Below are positions 9,194 through 19,127 of a stretch of 64,000 bases of DNA, one piece after another; within the stretch, counting starts at the first letter, position 1; every line of letters starts with the position of its first letter. The stretch lies in contig JAPOUM010000041.1 of NCBI GenBank assembly GCA_026708645.1, forward strand, positions 62,001 to 126,000, written 5' to 3'. The notes beneath the pieces are model-generated. The model ran no database searches. It was not told the origin of the DNA and saw nothing but the letters and a program-made list of their open reading frames with translations. The position numbers and the translations under genes were made by a program. Source of the stretch: Acidimicrobiaceae bacterium (GTDB lineage: Bacteria; Actinomycetota; Acidimicrobiia; Acidimicrobiales; Aldehydirespiratoraceae).

Positions 9194-12100
9194 CACGAAC
9201 GGCTGATCCGACGCCGCAGCCATGCCAGCGCCAGCACTGCAGGCGCCGCGGCGCCGATCACTTGGCCGGCTTTGCGCCACCAAGGCGACGTGTAGGACAG
9301 TTCCACGACACCGCCGGATCCGGTCTGGAAGGCCTGCGTCCAAGCCAGCGCCTCCCGGCTCGCCGCGATCCCGCTGCCAGCAGAACCGGCAGAACCAACA
9401 GCATCAGCGGCATCGTCGGCCTGCAGGCTCATGCTCCAGCCCGGCCGCGGCGTTTGGCTGACCAGTATCTCGGCGCCGCCGGGAACCCGCGCGCGCCACG
9501 GCGCGGCGCCGGAGGAGAACAACGCCGCGCCGACGGGCAGAGGGTCAGCCTCGAGATCGTCGAAATCCGTTACGGCGGCGTCGAAACCCTCGGGGTAGAG
9601 CGCGCGCATGGGCGCCCAAGCCGTGTTGGCGAACATGTCCACTGCGCTGTTGGTGCCTTCCACCAGTTCGAGATCCAGCTGATTGCTCATGCCCGCGGCC
9701 AGATTCGCGGGCACCGGGCGGGCGTCGGCCGCTTCTGAGAAAGGCGCCGAGGCGAGCCTGTTCAAGAGCACCACGTAACGCACCCCCAGACCGCCGAGCA
9801 GCCGCCCGGCGCGTGCCGTGTCGCCCTGCTCGACCCGCTCGATGACCGACTCGAAACGGTCGGCGCTGCCCTGATCGAACGGCACGCCACGGTCGAGCAG
9901 CGTCACCGAGTCGCCGTTGCTGACCGCCCAAGCGACCCCTGGCGCGAAGCTGTGGCCTTGCATGGGCAAGAACTCGGGCGCGCCGATCCACAGCACCCGG
10001 TAGGCGCCTTCCAGCACCGGCGCCTCGAAACGCAGCGCCGAGTGATGATCGCCGGCCGCCAGACCCCAGCGCCCATCCTCCAAAGAACCGACGCTGCCTG
10101 CGGCCAAGATCAGGCACGCCAAGGCCGTCACCGGCACCATCACCTGCCTCCAGCCGAAATGATTGAAGCGCAGGTCATGCTCGATCGACAGCACAGCCAT
10201 TCCGCACAAACCGGCCACCGCCACCGCCGCGGGCGCCAGCAGCAGCTGCAGATCCGGCAAGCCGAACGGCAGCATCCCCCGCTGCGCCGCCAGAGCCAGG
10301 CCCCAAGCAGCGAAGGCGACCATCCACAGACGTACCGCCTGCTCCAGGCGCCAGCCCCTGCCCAGCAGCAGAGGCAACGCCATCGGCGCAGCGAACAGCC
10401 AGACCAGCCGGCCCGCTTCGCCGCCCGCGACCGCGAAGCGCAGTATCTCGCTGAACGAGACCCCGCCTGCGGATCCGTCGCGCCCGTCGGCGACGAAGGC
10501 CCAGTCAGGACCCGACGCCAGCAGATCCACAACGGTCGGCAGAGTCAAGAAGGCCAGTGCGGGAAGCGCCAGAACCACCGACGCCAGCAGACGGGGCAGC
10601 GACTCGGGGCGCCCCGCCAGCAGGCTGCCGACGACCAGACCCGCCGCCATCACTATCACCAGACCCGCGGCGGCCGGGACCACCAAAGCCGCCAAGCCTG
10701 CGGCGATCCCCAACGACAGCGCCGGCTTGAACCGGCCCCGCTGCGGGGTCTGGCCCTGGCCGTTGCGGAAGGGAGCGGTCCCGGAGGCCCTCAACAGTTC
10801 TTTGAGCAGCCACGGAGCGGCCGCGTATGCGACCAGGCCGGCCAGAGATCCGCCCGCCACCGAGACCGGCGCCAGAGGAACCACCAGATAGGCGACCAGC
10901 GACGCGGCCTGAGCCCGGCGCGAGCCGGTCGCGGCCAGCAGCCGGTAGGCGCCGACCAAGCCGACGGCGATCAGCGCTATCAGACCGAACGTGCGCACCA
11001 GTTCCATGCTTGTGACAGCCCCGCCCAACAAACCCAGATACACCAGAACGCCGAGATTCGAGGACGGGGCGCCGGCGTTGCGTTGACTCCAGCCGCCCCA
11101 CCATTGCCGCAGCAGATCGCCGCCGCTGTCAGGCAGAGCCGCGAAGTCCGCAACAGCGGGCACGCCCGAAGTGATCAGCCGGCGAGACCCGAAAACCACG
11201 AACCCCAGCACCAGTATCCATGTGATCCAGGCCCACCTCGGGGTTCCGGTGCGCAACCCGCCCAGCATGGCGCGTCCGCTGCCGGCGCGACCGACGAGCT
11301 CGCCGGCGGAGCTGCGCCGCAGCACCGACAGCAGCCGCAGACTGCCGAAGTACTGCAAGGCGGTCACATCGGCTTGACGCACCACGCGGACCCGCGCGTT
11401 GGCTTGGCGGCGGCGCATTATCAAACGGAGCCGCCGCAGGTTCCAGACCCATGCGCCGACAGCGTCGCCCGCCCGCCCGAAGCGGGCGGTCAACACGCTC
11501 AGCAGCACCTCGACGAAAGTCATCGCCGCGGCCGCCGGCAGCAGCACCGTCAAAGAGATGCGCCCGTGGTTGACCAGCATGGCCCGCAGCGAGTGACGCG
11601 CCCGGGTCCGTCTGGCGTCGTCCATGCCGATGCGCGACACCAGATCCTGACGATGCCGGGCCACGGCGCCGCCCACGAACATCACCCGCGACCCGGCCAT
11701 TTGCGCACGCCAGCAGAAGTCGACGTCCTCGCCGCGGAAGGCCATGCCCGCGTCGAAGCCCCCGAGGCGCACGAACAGCTCGCTGCGCACCAGCAGCACC
11801 GCCGAGGGCAGGGCGAACACGTCGCTGACCCCGTCATGCTGCTCTTGGTCCAAGTCCTGGCTGGCGACACGCTCGGCGGACACGGCGAAGCGGTCGACTT
11901 CGTAGCCTGCGTGCTGGAGGATCTCGGGGCGGCCCCATTCGACGATCTTGGGACCGACCACTCCGGCGTTGCTTCTGAGTGCCTCGGCCACGAGAGTGCT
12001 GACTGCGTCAGGCGCCAAGGCCACGTCGTCGTGGCAGACCAGCAGGAAATCCTCCTCCACACGGGATCGCAGAATCTCGTTGGCAGCCTGGGAGAACCCG

Positions 12101-12282
12101 GAGGCGGCGCCTGCGTCGATCACGGTCGCTCCAGCGATCACCGCTGCGACTCGCGCCGCGACGCCCGACGAGGCAGCGTCGACGACGGTGACTTTCAAGT
12201 GCTCATAGTCCTGAATCGACAAAGACTCCAACGTCTCGTCGAACCAGTCGCCGGGGTCGTGCGCCACCACCACAGCCCGCAC
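9193..12282 (-). CDS. Large GT2 glycosyltransferase with C-terminal membrane domain
   Basis: 1029 aa from GTG 12282. Residues 1 to about 250 are a GT2 fold: VVVAHDPGDWFDETLESL, LLVCHDDVALAPDA (DxD-like) and FRGEDVDFCWRAQ (catalytic ED region). About a dozen hydrophobic segments follow, then an extracytoplasmic part and a last TM ending WLRRRISRS. The architecture matches actinobacterial membrane GT2 proteins that precede DUF5719 genes. It probably adds a sugar to a polyprenyl-linked or surface glycan. The start is uncertain: GTG 12282 has no ribosome-binding site, and the frame stays open to an in-frame TAG inside TAGTCT at 12379-12384. Confidence 0.8.
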   Translation of the reverse strand: MRAVVVAHDPGDWFDETLESLSIQDYEHLKVTVVDAASSGVAARVAAVIAGATVIDAGAASGFSQAANEILRSRVEEDFLLVCHDDVALAPDAVSTLVAEALRSNAGVVGPKIVEWGRPEILQHAGYEVDRFAVSAERVASQDLDQEQHDGVSDVFALPSAVLLVRSELFVRLGGFDAGMAFRGEDVDFCWRAQMAGSRVMFVGGAVARHRQDLVSRIGMDDARRTRARHSLRAMLVNHGRISLTVLLPAAAAMTFVEVLLSVLTARFGRAGDAVGAWVWNLRRLRLIMRRRQANARVRVVRQADVTALQYFGSLRLLSVLRRSSAGELVGRAGSGRAMLGGLRTGTPRWAWITWILVLGFVVFGSRRLITSGVPAVADFAALPDSGGDLLRQWWGGWSQRNAGAPSSNLGVLVYLGLLGGAVTSMELVRTFGLIALIAVGLVGAYRLLAATGSRRAQAASLVAYLVVPLAPVSVAGGSLAGLVAYAAAPWLLKELLRASGTAPFRNGQGQTPQRGRFKPALSLGIAAGLAALVVPAAAGLVIVMAAGLVVGSLLAGRPESLPRLLASVVLALPALAFLTLPTVVDLLASGPDWAFVADGRDGSAGGVSFSEILRFAVAGGEAGRLVWLFAAPMALPLLLGRGWRLEQAVRLWMVAFAAWGLALAAQRGMLPFGLPDLQLLLAPAAVAVAGLCGMAVLSIEHDLRFNHFGWRQVMVPVTALACLILAAGSVGSLEDGRWGLAAGDHHSALRFEAPVLEGAYRVLWIGAPEFLPMQGHSFAPGVAWAVSNGDSVTLLDRGVPFDQGSADRFESVIERVEQGDTARAGRLLGGLGVRYVVLLNRLASAPFSEAADARPVPANLAAGMSNQLDLELVEGTNSAVDMFANTAWAPMRALYPEGFDAAVTDFDDLEADPLPVGAALFSSGAAPWRARVPGGAEILVSQTPRPGWSMSLQADDAADAVGSAGSAGSGIAASREALAWTQAFQTGSGGVVELSYTSPWWRKAGQVIGAAAPAVLALAWLRRRISRS

Positions 12283-12378
12283 CGTCGACGAGCGCTCGCT
12301 GCGCTCTGCGACTGCTGCGACGGTCGGGGCGCCCGCGGGAGTCGACGGTGGGTTCTGCTGGCGAGAGTCGATGCGCCG

Positions 12379-12384
12379 AGACTA
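12379..12384 (-). promoter_or_regulatory. -10 element (TAGTCT) upstream of the large GT2 gene
   Basis: TAGTCT on the minus strand, like the hexamers found 6-8 nt before many starts here. The codon 6 nt downstream is ATC (12372), in frame with the glycosyltransferase, instead of ATG/GTG/TTG. Confidence 0.35.
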
Positions 12385-12533
12385 ACCGCCGCCCCGCCGC
12401 ACGACGGCGAGCGAAGCGAGCAGCCGACGACCGTGAGCAGCCGACCCAAGAGCGACAAGACCGCGAACTCCGGCGAAGACGACGCAGCCGCGACGAGGCG
12501 AACCCGCGCACATCGGCGCGCGCCAGAATGCTC

Positions 12534-12539
12534 TAATCT
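12534..12539 (+). promoter_or_regulatory. -10 element (TAATCT), leaderless start of rmd-like gene
   Basis: TAATCT lies exactly 6 nt before GTG 12546 with no ribosome-binding site between. It probably drives the Rmd-Gmd-CofD-CofE run. Confidence 0.55.
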
Positions 12540-12545
12540 GCGGGC

Positions 12546-14490
<1,945 letters not shown>

Positions 14491-14491
14491 A

Positions 14492-14519
14492 GAACCGATG
14501 ATCACGAACCGATGATCAC
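14492..14519 (+). repeat. 14-bp tandem duplication spanning the cofD start
   Basis: GAACCGATGATCAC occurs twice in tandem (14492-14505 and 14506-14519). Each copy carries an ATG. The second is the cofD start; the first opens a five-codon ORF. Confidence 0.8.
14498..14515 (+). CDS. Five-codon mini-ORF (MITNR) overlapping cofD start
   Basis: ATG 14498 reads MITNR and stops at TGA 14513-14515, which overlaps the cofD start as ATGA. It arises from the 14-bp duplication. A coupling role is inferred. Confidence 0.3.
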   Translation: MITNR

Positions 14520-15450
14520 CGTCATCTCGGGAGGCGTGGGCGCGGCCCGCTACCTGACCGGCCAGCTACTGACCACGCCGGCCCGGGAGGTCACCGCCGT
14601 CGTCAATGTCGCCGACGACGTGGAACTGCACGGCCTGCGCATCAGTCCCGACATAGACACCGTCATCTACACGCTGTCGGGCGCCGTCGACCGCGGCCGC
14701 GGCTGGGGTCTCGCCGATGAGACCTGGCACGCCCTGACCGGACTGCAGGAACTGGGGCTGGACGCCTGGTTCCGCCTCGGCGACCGCGACCTGGCCACCC
14801 ACATGTTCCGCACCACCCTGCTGCGCGAGGGCCGCAGCCTCAGCGAGGTCACGGCCCGACTGGCGGCAGCCCGCGGCCTGGAATGCCGGGTGCTGCCGGT
14901 GAGCGACGACCCGATAGAGACTCGCGTCACGCTGGCCGCGACGCGCAGCGAGCCGCAGCGCGAAGTGGGATTCCAGGAGTATTTCGTGCGCCTCGGGCAC
15001 AAGCCGGCCGTGGCGGGGGTGCGTTTCGCGGGGATAGACGCCGCCGAGGCTGCGCCCGGAGTGCTGGAGGCGATCAACGACGCTGACGCTGTGGTGATCG
15101 CTCCCTCCAATCCGGTGGTGTCGATCGGGCCTGTGCTGGCGGTCAGAGGAGTGGCCGAGGCGCTGGCGGCTCGACGCGAGCGCAATGTGGCAGTGTCGCC
15201 GCTGGTGGCCGGGGCGACGTTGAAAGGGCCTGCGGATCGGATGATGAGGTCATTGGGCGAGGCGCCCAGCGCAGTGGGAGTGGCTCGACGTTACCGCGAT
15301 CTGGTGGCCAAACTGGTGATCGACGAAGCGGATGCGGGCCTGGCGGAGGCGGTGGCCGCGACAGGCGTGGAACCGGTGGTCGCCCAGACGGTCATGTCCT
15401 CGCCGCAGGCTGCGGCCGCGCTGGCGCTGACTGCGGTCGCAGCGCTGTGA
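14512..15450 (+). CDS. cofD: 2-phospho-L-lactate transferase (F420 biosynthesis)
   Basis: 312 aa, CofD/FbiA family. The start ITVISGGVGAARYLTGQLL is the family's nucleotide-binding loop. NVADDVELHGLRISPDIDT and LGDRDLATHMFRT are conserved CofD segments, as is VVIAPSNPVVSIGPVL. The enzyme joins the phospholactyl or phosphoenolpyruvyl moiety to Fo, the core step of F420 assembly. In mycobacteria the ortholog (fbiA) also lies beside fbiB near manB and a LytR-CpsA-Psr gene, as here. The ATG chosen is the second of two created by a 14-bp tandem duplication; the first is out of frame. Confidence 0.93.
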   Translation: MITVISGGVGAARYLTGQLLTTPAREVTAVVNVADDVELHGLRISPDIDTVIYTLSGAVDRGRGWGLADETWHALTGLQELGLDAWFRLGDRDLATHMFRTTLLREGRSLSEVTARLAAARGLECRVLPVSDDPIETRVTLAATRSEPQREVGFQEYFVRLGHKPAVAGVRFAGIDAAEAAPGVLEAINDADAVVIAPSNPVVSIGPVLAVRGVAEALAARRERNVAVSPLVAGATLKGPADRMMRSLGEAPSAVGVARRYRDLVAKLVIDEADAGLAEAVAATGVEPVVAQTVMSSPQAAAALALTAVAAL

Positions 15451-15497
15451 TGACCACAGCGGTGCGACAGTGGGCGAGGCGGCGCCGTGAGTCTTGA
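15450..15497 (+). CDS. 15-codon mini-ORF bridging cofD and cofE
   Basis: ATG 15450 overlaps the cofD stop by one base (TGATG). It runs MTTAVRQWARRRRES and stops at 15497, 11 nt inside cofE. It could carry ribosomes across the gap to cofE, which has no clear ribosome-binding site of its own. It may also be chance. Confidence 0.3.
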   Translation: MTTAVRQWARRRRES

Positions 15498-16203
15498 GAT
15501 CCTAGGGATCGAGGGCATCGGCGAGGTACGCCCCGGCGACGACCTCGCCGAGCTGATCGTCGCAGCAGCCGGCCCGGGGGCGCTGCGGCGCCACGACTGC
15601 CTGGTGGTCACCCAGAAGGCCGTGTCCAAAGCCGAGGGCCGCCTGGTCGCGATAGACCCTGAAGACCCTGCAAGCCACAAGCCGCTGGTGGAGGCCGAAT
15701 CGGTCAGGGTGCTGAGACGCCGCGGCGATCTGATCATCTCAGAAACCAGCCACGGCTTCGTGTGCGCCAACGCCGGGGTCGATTTGAGCAACGTCGAGGA
15801 GGGCTTCGCGGCGCTGCTGCCGGTGGACGCGGACCGGTCGGCTCGGCGCGTCCGCGAGCGCGTCCGCGCGCGTCTCGGCGTGGAGCTGGCGGTGGTGGTG
15901 TCCGACACTTTCGGGCGACCCTGGCGGCGGGGAGTGACCGACACCGCCATCGGCTGCGCCGGGATCGCCGCGGTGGTGGATCTGCGAGGCGCCAGCGACG
16001 CTCTAGGCAGGGAGTTGAAGGTGACGGAGGTGGCGGTCGTCGACGAGATCGCTGCGGCGGCCGATCTGGTCATGGGCAAATCCAGCGGCGTGCCCGCCGC
16101 CGTGGTCAGAGGCCTCGACGAGGCCTGGTTCCGCGACGACCACGCCCGCAGCTCGGTGCGCGACGAGATAGTCCGCAGCCCGACCGACGACCTGTTCCGC
16201 TGA
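15487..16203 (+). CDS. cofE: Coenzyme F420:L-glutamate ligase
   Basis: 238 aa, the single-domain CofE form. Motifs include LVVTQKAVSKAEGR, ETSHGFVCANAGVDLSN and VVVSDTFGRPWRRGVTDTAI, all highly conserved in CofE/FbiB-N. It adds glutamates to F420-0 using GTP and a divalent metal. The C-terminal nitroreductase-like domain present in mycobacterial FbiB is absent; the protein ends after RDEIVRSPTDDLFR. It follows cofD. Start GTG 15487 gives the normal family N-terminus (LEILGIEGIGEVRPGDDL). Confidence 0.93.
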   Translation: MSLEILGIEGIGEVRPGDDLAELIVAAAGPGALRRHDCLVVTQKAVSKAEGRLVAIDPEDPASHKPLVEAESVRVLRRRGDLIISETSHGFVCANAGVDLSNVEEGFAALLPVDADRSARRVRERVRARLGVELAVVVSDTFGRPWRRGVTDTAIGCAGIAAVVDLRGASDALGRELKVTEVAVVDEIAAAADLVMGKSSGVPAAVVRGLDEAWFRDDHARSSVRDEIVRSPTDDLFR

Positions 16204-16300
16204 TCGCCTGACCGCCAAAACCGAACCCTCGAGCCTGCTGAGCCAAGCCACTTGAGCCGGCGCTGAGCTCTCTGAGCCACGGCGAATCCACAGCGGATGA

Positions 16301-17311
16301 TCAGCCTGACTGACGGCGGCGCACGAAGTTCCATTGGTCTGCCAGCATCTGCTGAAGGCTGCGGCGCGCCTGCCAGCCGAGCTCGCTTCTCGCCCTGCCG
16401 CAATCCGCCCAGGACGCTGCGACGTCGCCGCTGCGCCGCCCTGTGATCACATACGGGATCTCTGAACCGGTGACTGCTGCTGCGGCCGCTATCGCCTGCA
16501 GCACGGTGGTGCCGGCCCCGGTGCCGAGGTTGTAGACCCTGCTGCGCTTGTCGGTCAATGGTTCGAGCGCCACGTCGAGAGCCGCCACATGGCCGTCGGC
16601 CAGATCCGTCACATGCACGTAGTCGCGCACGGCCGTGCCGTCGACGGTGGCGTAATCGGCGCCATGCACCTCGAGACGCCGACGCGCTCCGGAGGCGACC
16701 TGCATGATCCGCGGCGCCAGGTTGCCGGGCTCGCCGCGAGGGTCCTCTCCGAGCAGCCCCGAAGGATGCGCTCCGACCGGGTTGAAATACCTCAGCATCA
16801 CCGCAGTCGTCGGTGACACTGCCGCGGCGTCAGCCAGGATGCGCTCTCCTGTCAGCTTGGTCACGCCGTAGGGGCTCTCGGGAGCGGTCGGCGCGTCCTC
16901 GCTGACCGGCAGCTCCGACGCGGCGCCGTAAACCACGGCCGACGAGCTGAACACGATCCGCTTGACGCCCGCGGCGATCCCGGCGCCGGCCAAGGCGATG
17001 GTCGCGCCGATGTTGCTGCGGTAGTAGCCCAAAGGGTCGGCCAGCGACTCGCTGACGCTTTTGCGGGCCGCGAAATGCACCACCGAGTCGATGGCGTGGC
17101 GGCTGAGGATCCTGGCCAGCAGATCCTGGTCGCCGACGTCGCCTTCGACGACTGCGAGGTCTTTCACGGTGAGGCGGCGCAGCGCGTCGATCACCCGATG
17201 CGAAGCGTTGGAGAAATCGTCGACTATCACCGGCTCGCGGCCCGCTTCGTGCAGCGCCACCACGGTGTGGCTGCCGATGTAACCGGCGCCGCCTGTGACC
17301 AGCGTCGCCAT
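16301..17311 (-). CDS. galE: UDP-glucose 4-epimerase
   Basis: 336 aa. Starts LVTGGAGYIGSHTVVALHEA (NAD-binding GxxGxxG). The catalytic YxxxK is in SPYGVTKLTGER with SSSAVVYG before it. RYFNPVGAHPSGLLGEDP and RDYVHVTDLADGHVAAL are GalE signatures. It interconverts UDP-glucose and UDP-galactose, feeding the glycan genes. The ATG overlaps the stop of the ManC-like gene by one base (TGATG), so the two are translationally coupled. Confidence 0.93.
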   Translation of the reverse strand: MATLVTGGAGYIGSHTVVALHEAGREPVIVDDFSNASHRVIDALRRLTVKDLAVVEGDVGDQDLLARILSRHAIDSVVHFAARKSVSESLADPLGYYRSNIGATIALAGAGIAAGVKRIVFSSSAVVYGAASELPVSEDAPTAPESPYGVTKLTGERILADAAAVSPTTAVMLRYFNPVGAHPSGLLGEDPRGEPGNLAPRIMQVASGARRRLEVHGADYATVDGTAVRDYVHVTDLADGHVAALDVALEPLTDKRSRVYNLGTGAGTTVLQAIAAAAAVTGSEIPYVITGRRSGDVAASWADCGRARSELGWQARRSLQQMLADQWNFVRRRQSG

Positions 17312-18321
17312 CAGTCGCCCGAAGGCGCCCTGGCGGCGCTCAGAGCCGTCGCCGGCGGCACCGCGAAGCCCTCGCCTATCAGAGTGCCGTCGGTCACTCG
17401 GGCGCCCCGACCGATCCTGGCGCCCGACCCGACCACCGAATCAAGCACTTGCGCGCCTGCTTCGACCACCGCGGCGGCGCCGACGGCGGAACCTCTGACC
17501 AGCGAGCCGTCGCCCAGCACTGCGCCGGCCATGACCACGCTGCGCTCGACCACGGCCCCAGGATCGAGCGACGCCTCCGGCGACACTCCCGCCGCCGCTG
17601 GCCCCCGGCGGCCGTCGAGCAGATCCATTTGAGCCTGCAGATAGGCACGAGGGGTTCCCGCGTCCAGCCAGTAGGTGTTGTGTTTGAAGGCCTGAAGATC
17701 GCCGGCCGCGGCCATGGCCGGGAAGACTTCGCGCTCCACGGAAACCCGGCGTCCGCTCTCGATCAACTCAACAGCCGACGGCTCCATCAGGTAGGTGCCC
17801 GCATTGATCCAGCTGCTGGCCGCGGGCGGCGGCGGCTTCTCCAGGAAGTCGACCACCCGTCCGCCCGGCTCGGTGACCACCACCCCGTAGCGGGACGGAT
17901 CCGCCACCTCGATCAGATGGATCGTGGCCCGCGCCGCGACGCTGCGATGCCGGCGCAGCATCGCGGTCACGTCCAAGTCGGTGATGACGTCGCCGTTGGC
18001 CACCAGGAAAGTGCCCTCGCTGCCGCAGGCGCCCGAAGCCTCGTAAGCGAAGCGGATCGCTCCCGCGGTGTCCAGCGGCTCGGGCTCCACCACGCAGCAG
18101 AGTTCCACGCCGGCGCAGCGCCCGTCGGTGTAGGCCGCACGGAAAGCGTCGTCCTGATAGCCGAGAGCCAGCACCACCCGATCCACGCCATGGACCGCCA
18201 GAGCCGAGACTGCGTGTTCGATCATGGGCCGGTGCAGCACCGGCAGCATCTGCTTGGGGGTGGTCAGGGTCAGCGGCTGCAGCCGCGTGCCGAAGCCTCC
18301 GGCCAGCAGGATCGCCTGCAT
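17311..18321 (-). CDS. manC: Mannose-1-phosphate guanylyltransferase-like nucleotidyltransferase
   Basis: 336 aa. The N-terminal nucleotidyltransferase starts AILLAGGFGTRLQPLTLTTP and KQMLPVLHRPMIEH; FLVANGDVITDLDV holds the metal-binding Asp. INAGTYLMEP and SVEREVFPAM match actinobacterial GDP-mannose pyrophosphorylases. A C-terminal hexapeptide-repeat tail (GAVVERSVVMAGAVLGDGSL) forms a left-handed beta helix. It is likely to supply GDP-mannose to Gmd, although a glucose-1-phosphate specificity cannot be excluded from sequence. It is coupled to galE downstream. In Mycobacterium the corresponding gene also neighbours the F420 genes. Confidence 0.8.
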   Translation of the reverse strand: MQAILLAGGFGTRLQPLTLTTPKQMLPVLHRPMIEHAVSALAVHGVDRVVLALGYQDDAFRAAYTDGRCAGVELCCVVEPEPLDTAGAIRFAYEASGACGSEGTFLVANGDVITDLDVTAMLRRHRSVAARATIHLIEVADPSRYGVVVTEPGGRVVDFLEKPPPPAASSWINAGTYLMEPSAVELIESGRRVSVEREVFPAMAAAGDLQAFKHNTYWLDAGTPRAYLQAQMDLLDGRRGPAAAGVSPEASLDPGAVVERSVVMAGAVLGDGSLVRGSAVGAAAVVEAGAQVLDSVVGSGARIGRGARVTDGTLIGEGFAVPPATALSAARAPSGD

Positions 18322-18337
18322 CGCGGCGCCGCCGCCT

Positions 18338-19090
18338 CTATTCCTCGGGTGCTGTGTCGGTGGGATCCAGATCGGTTTCGGGCCCGGCAGAGATCAGGTT
18401 CCCCGCTGAGGCGCCCAGCGCGGTCTGCAGCCTGTCCTCGGGCGGAGGCGGGATCTCGGCGTCAGCCGGGACGCGAGCGATGGTGAACGCCTCAAGATCG
18501 TTCAACAGGCGAACATCGCCGAAATCGTCGGTGTAGACGTCCGCCGGCTCATAGAGGGGCGTCAACTCGTCGATGGCCTCGCCTTCAGCGAACGTCTCGG
18601 GATCAGGGTCGACCTGATTGAAACGCACGACCCTGATCACGGTCGGCTCGCCGTTGCAGTCCGAACCGGCTTCCAGTACGCCGATCCCGGGGCCGCTGAT
18701 CTCGTCGTCGGTGACCCGGGCGCCCATCGCCTCGAAGAAGACGTCCATTCTGGCCTGATCCCCCGAAGCGGAGCTGTTCCACGGGTGGATGTGTACTACG
18801 CCGTCTTGGTGGGAGTGAATGCCGTCGGGATCGGCAGCGCTCGTGAATGCCGGCAGGAAGCGGTCGCAGTCGTAGATCCCGTATGCCGAGTGCCAGTGGT
18901 CGTTGCCCACCCTCGGCGGCTCTGCGGGGCTGCGCGACGCCCGCGCGAAAGCCACCAGAGCCACGCCGAGGATCACCACCGCCACCAGCGCCAGCGGGAA
19001 ACCGAGTTCACGGCGTTCGCGGGTGCTCTTGGAGGCAGCTGACGTTCGTGCAGCTCGCTGGACTTTTTTGGACGAACTCGAATCGGCCAC
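18338..19090 (-). CDS. Single-pass membrane protein with His-rich ectodomain, function unknown
   Basis: 250 aa. A Ser/Lys-rich cytoplasmic start leads to one TM segment (LGFPLALVAVVILGVALVAF, about 28-47). The ectodomain begins HWHSAYGIYDCDRFLP and continues with GIHSHQDGVVHIHPW, which clusters four His residues, and later GSDCNGEPTVI. The His/Cys arrangement suggests metal binding or a disulfide-stabilised fold. I cannot name the family. It ends 16 nt before the ManC-like gene and follows ugd. Start GTG 19090 is supported by TAGTGT 8 nt upstream (leaderless). Confidence 0.7.
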   Translation of the reverse strand: MADSSSSKKVQRAARTSAASKSTRERRELGFPLALVAVVILGVALVAFARASRSPAEPPRVGNDHWHSAYGIYDCDRFLPAFTSAADPDGIHSHQDGVVHIHPWNSSASGDQARMDVFFEAMGARVTDDEISGPGIGVLEAGSDCNGEPTVIRVVRFNQVDPDPETFAEGEAIDELTPLYEPADVYTDDFGDVRLLNDLEAFTIARVPADAEIPPPPEDRLQTALGASAGNLISAGPETDLDPTDTAPEE

Positions 19091-19098
19091 GAACCGTC

Positions 19099-19104
19099 AC
19101 ACTA
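19099..19104 (-). promoter_or_regulatory. -10 element (TAGTGT), leaderless start
   Basis: Minus-strand TAGTGT sits 8 nt before GTG 19090. Confidence 0.5.
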
Positions 19105-19127
19105 CCGGAAAAAGCGCAGGAAGAGAT

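Noticed and set aside
16204-16300. Possible terminator between cofE and galE
   Set aside because: TGAGCC repeats are present, but I could not form a convincing long hairpin.
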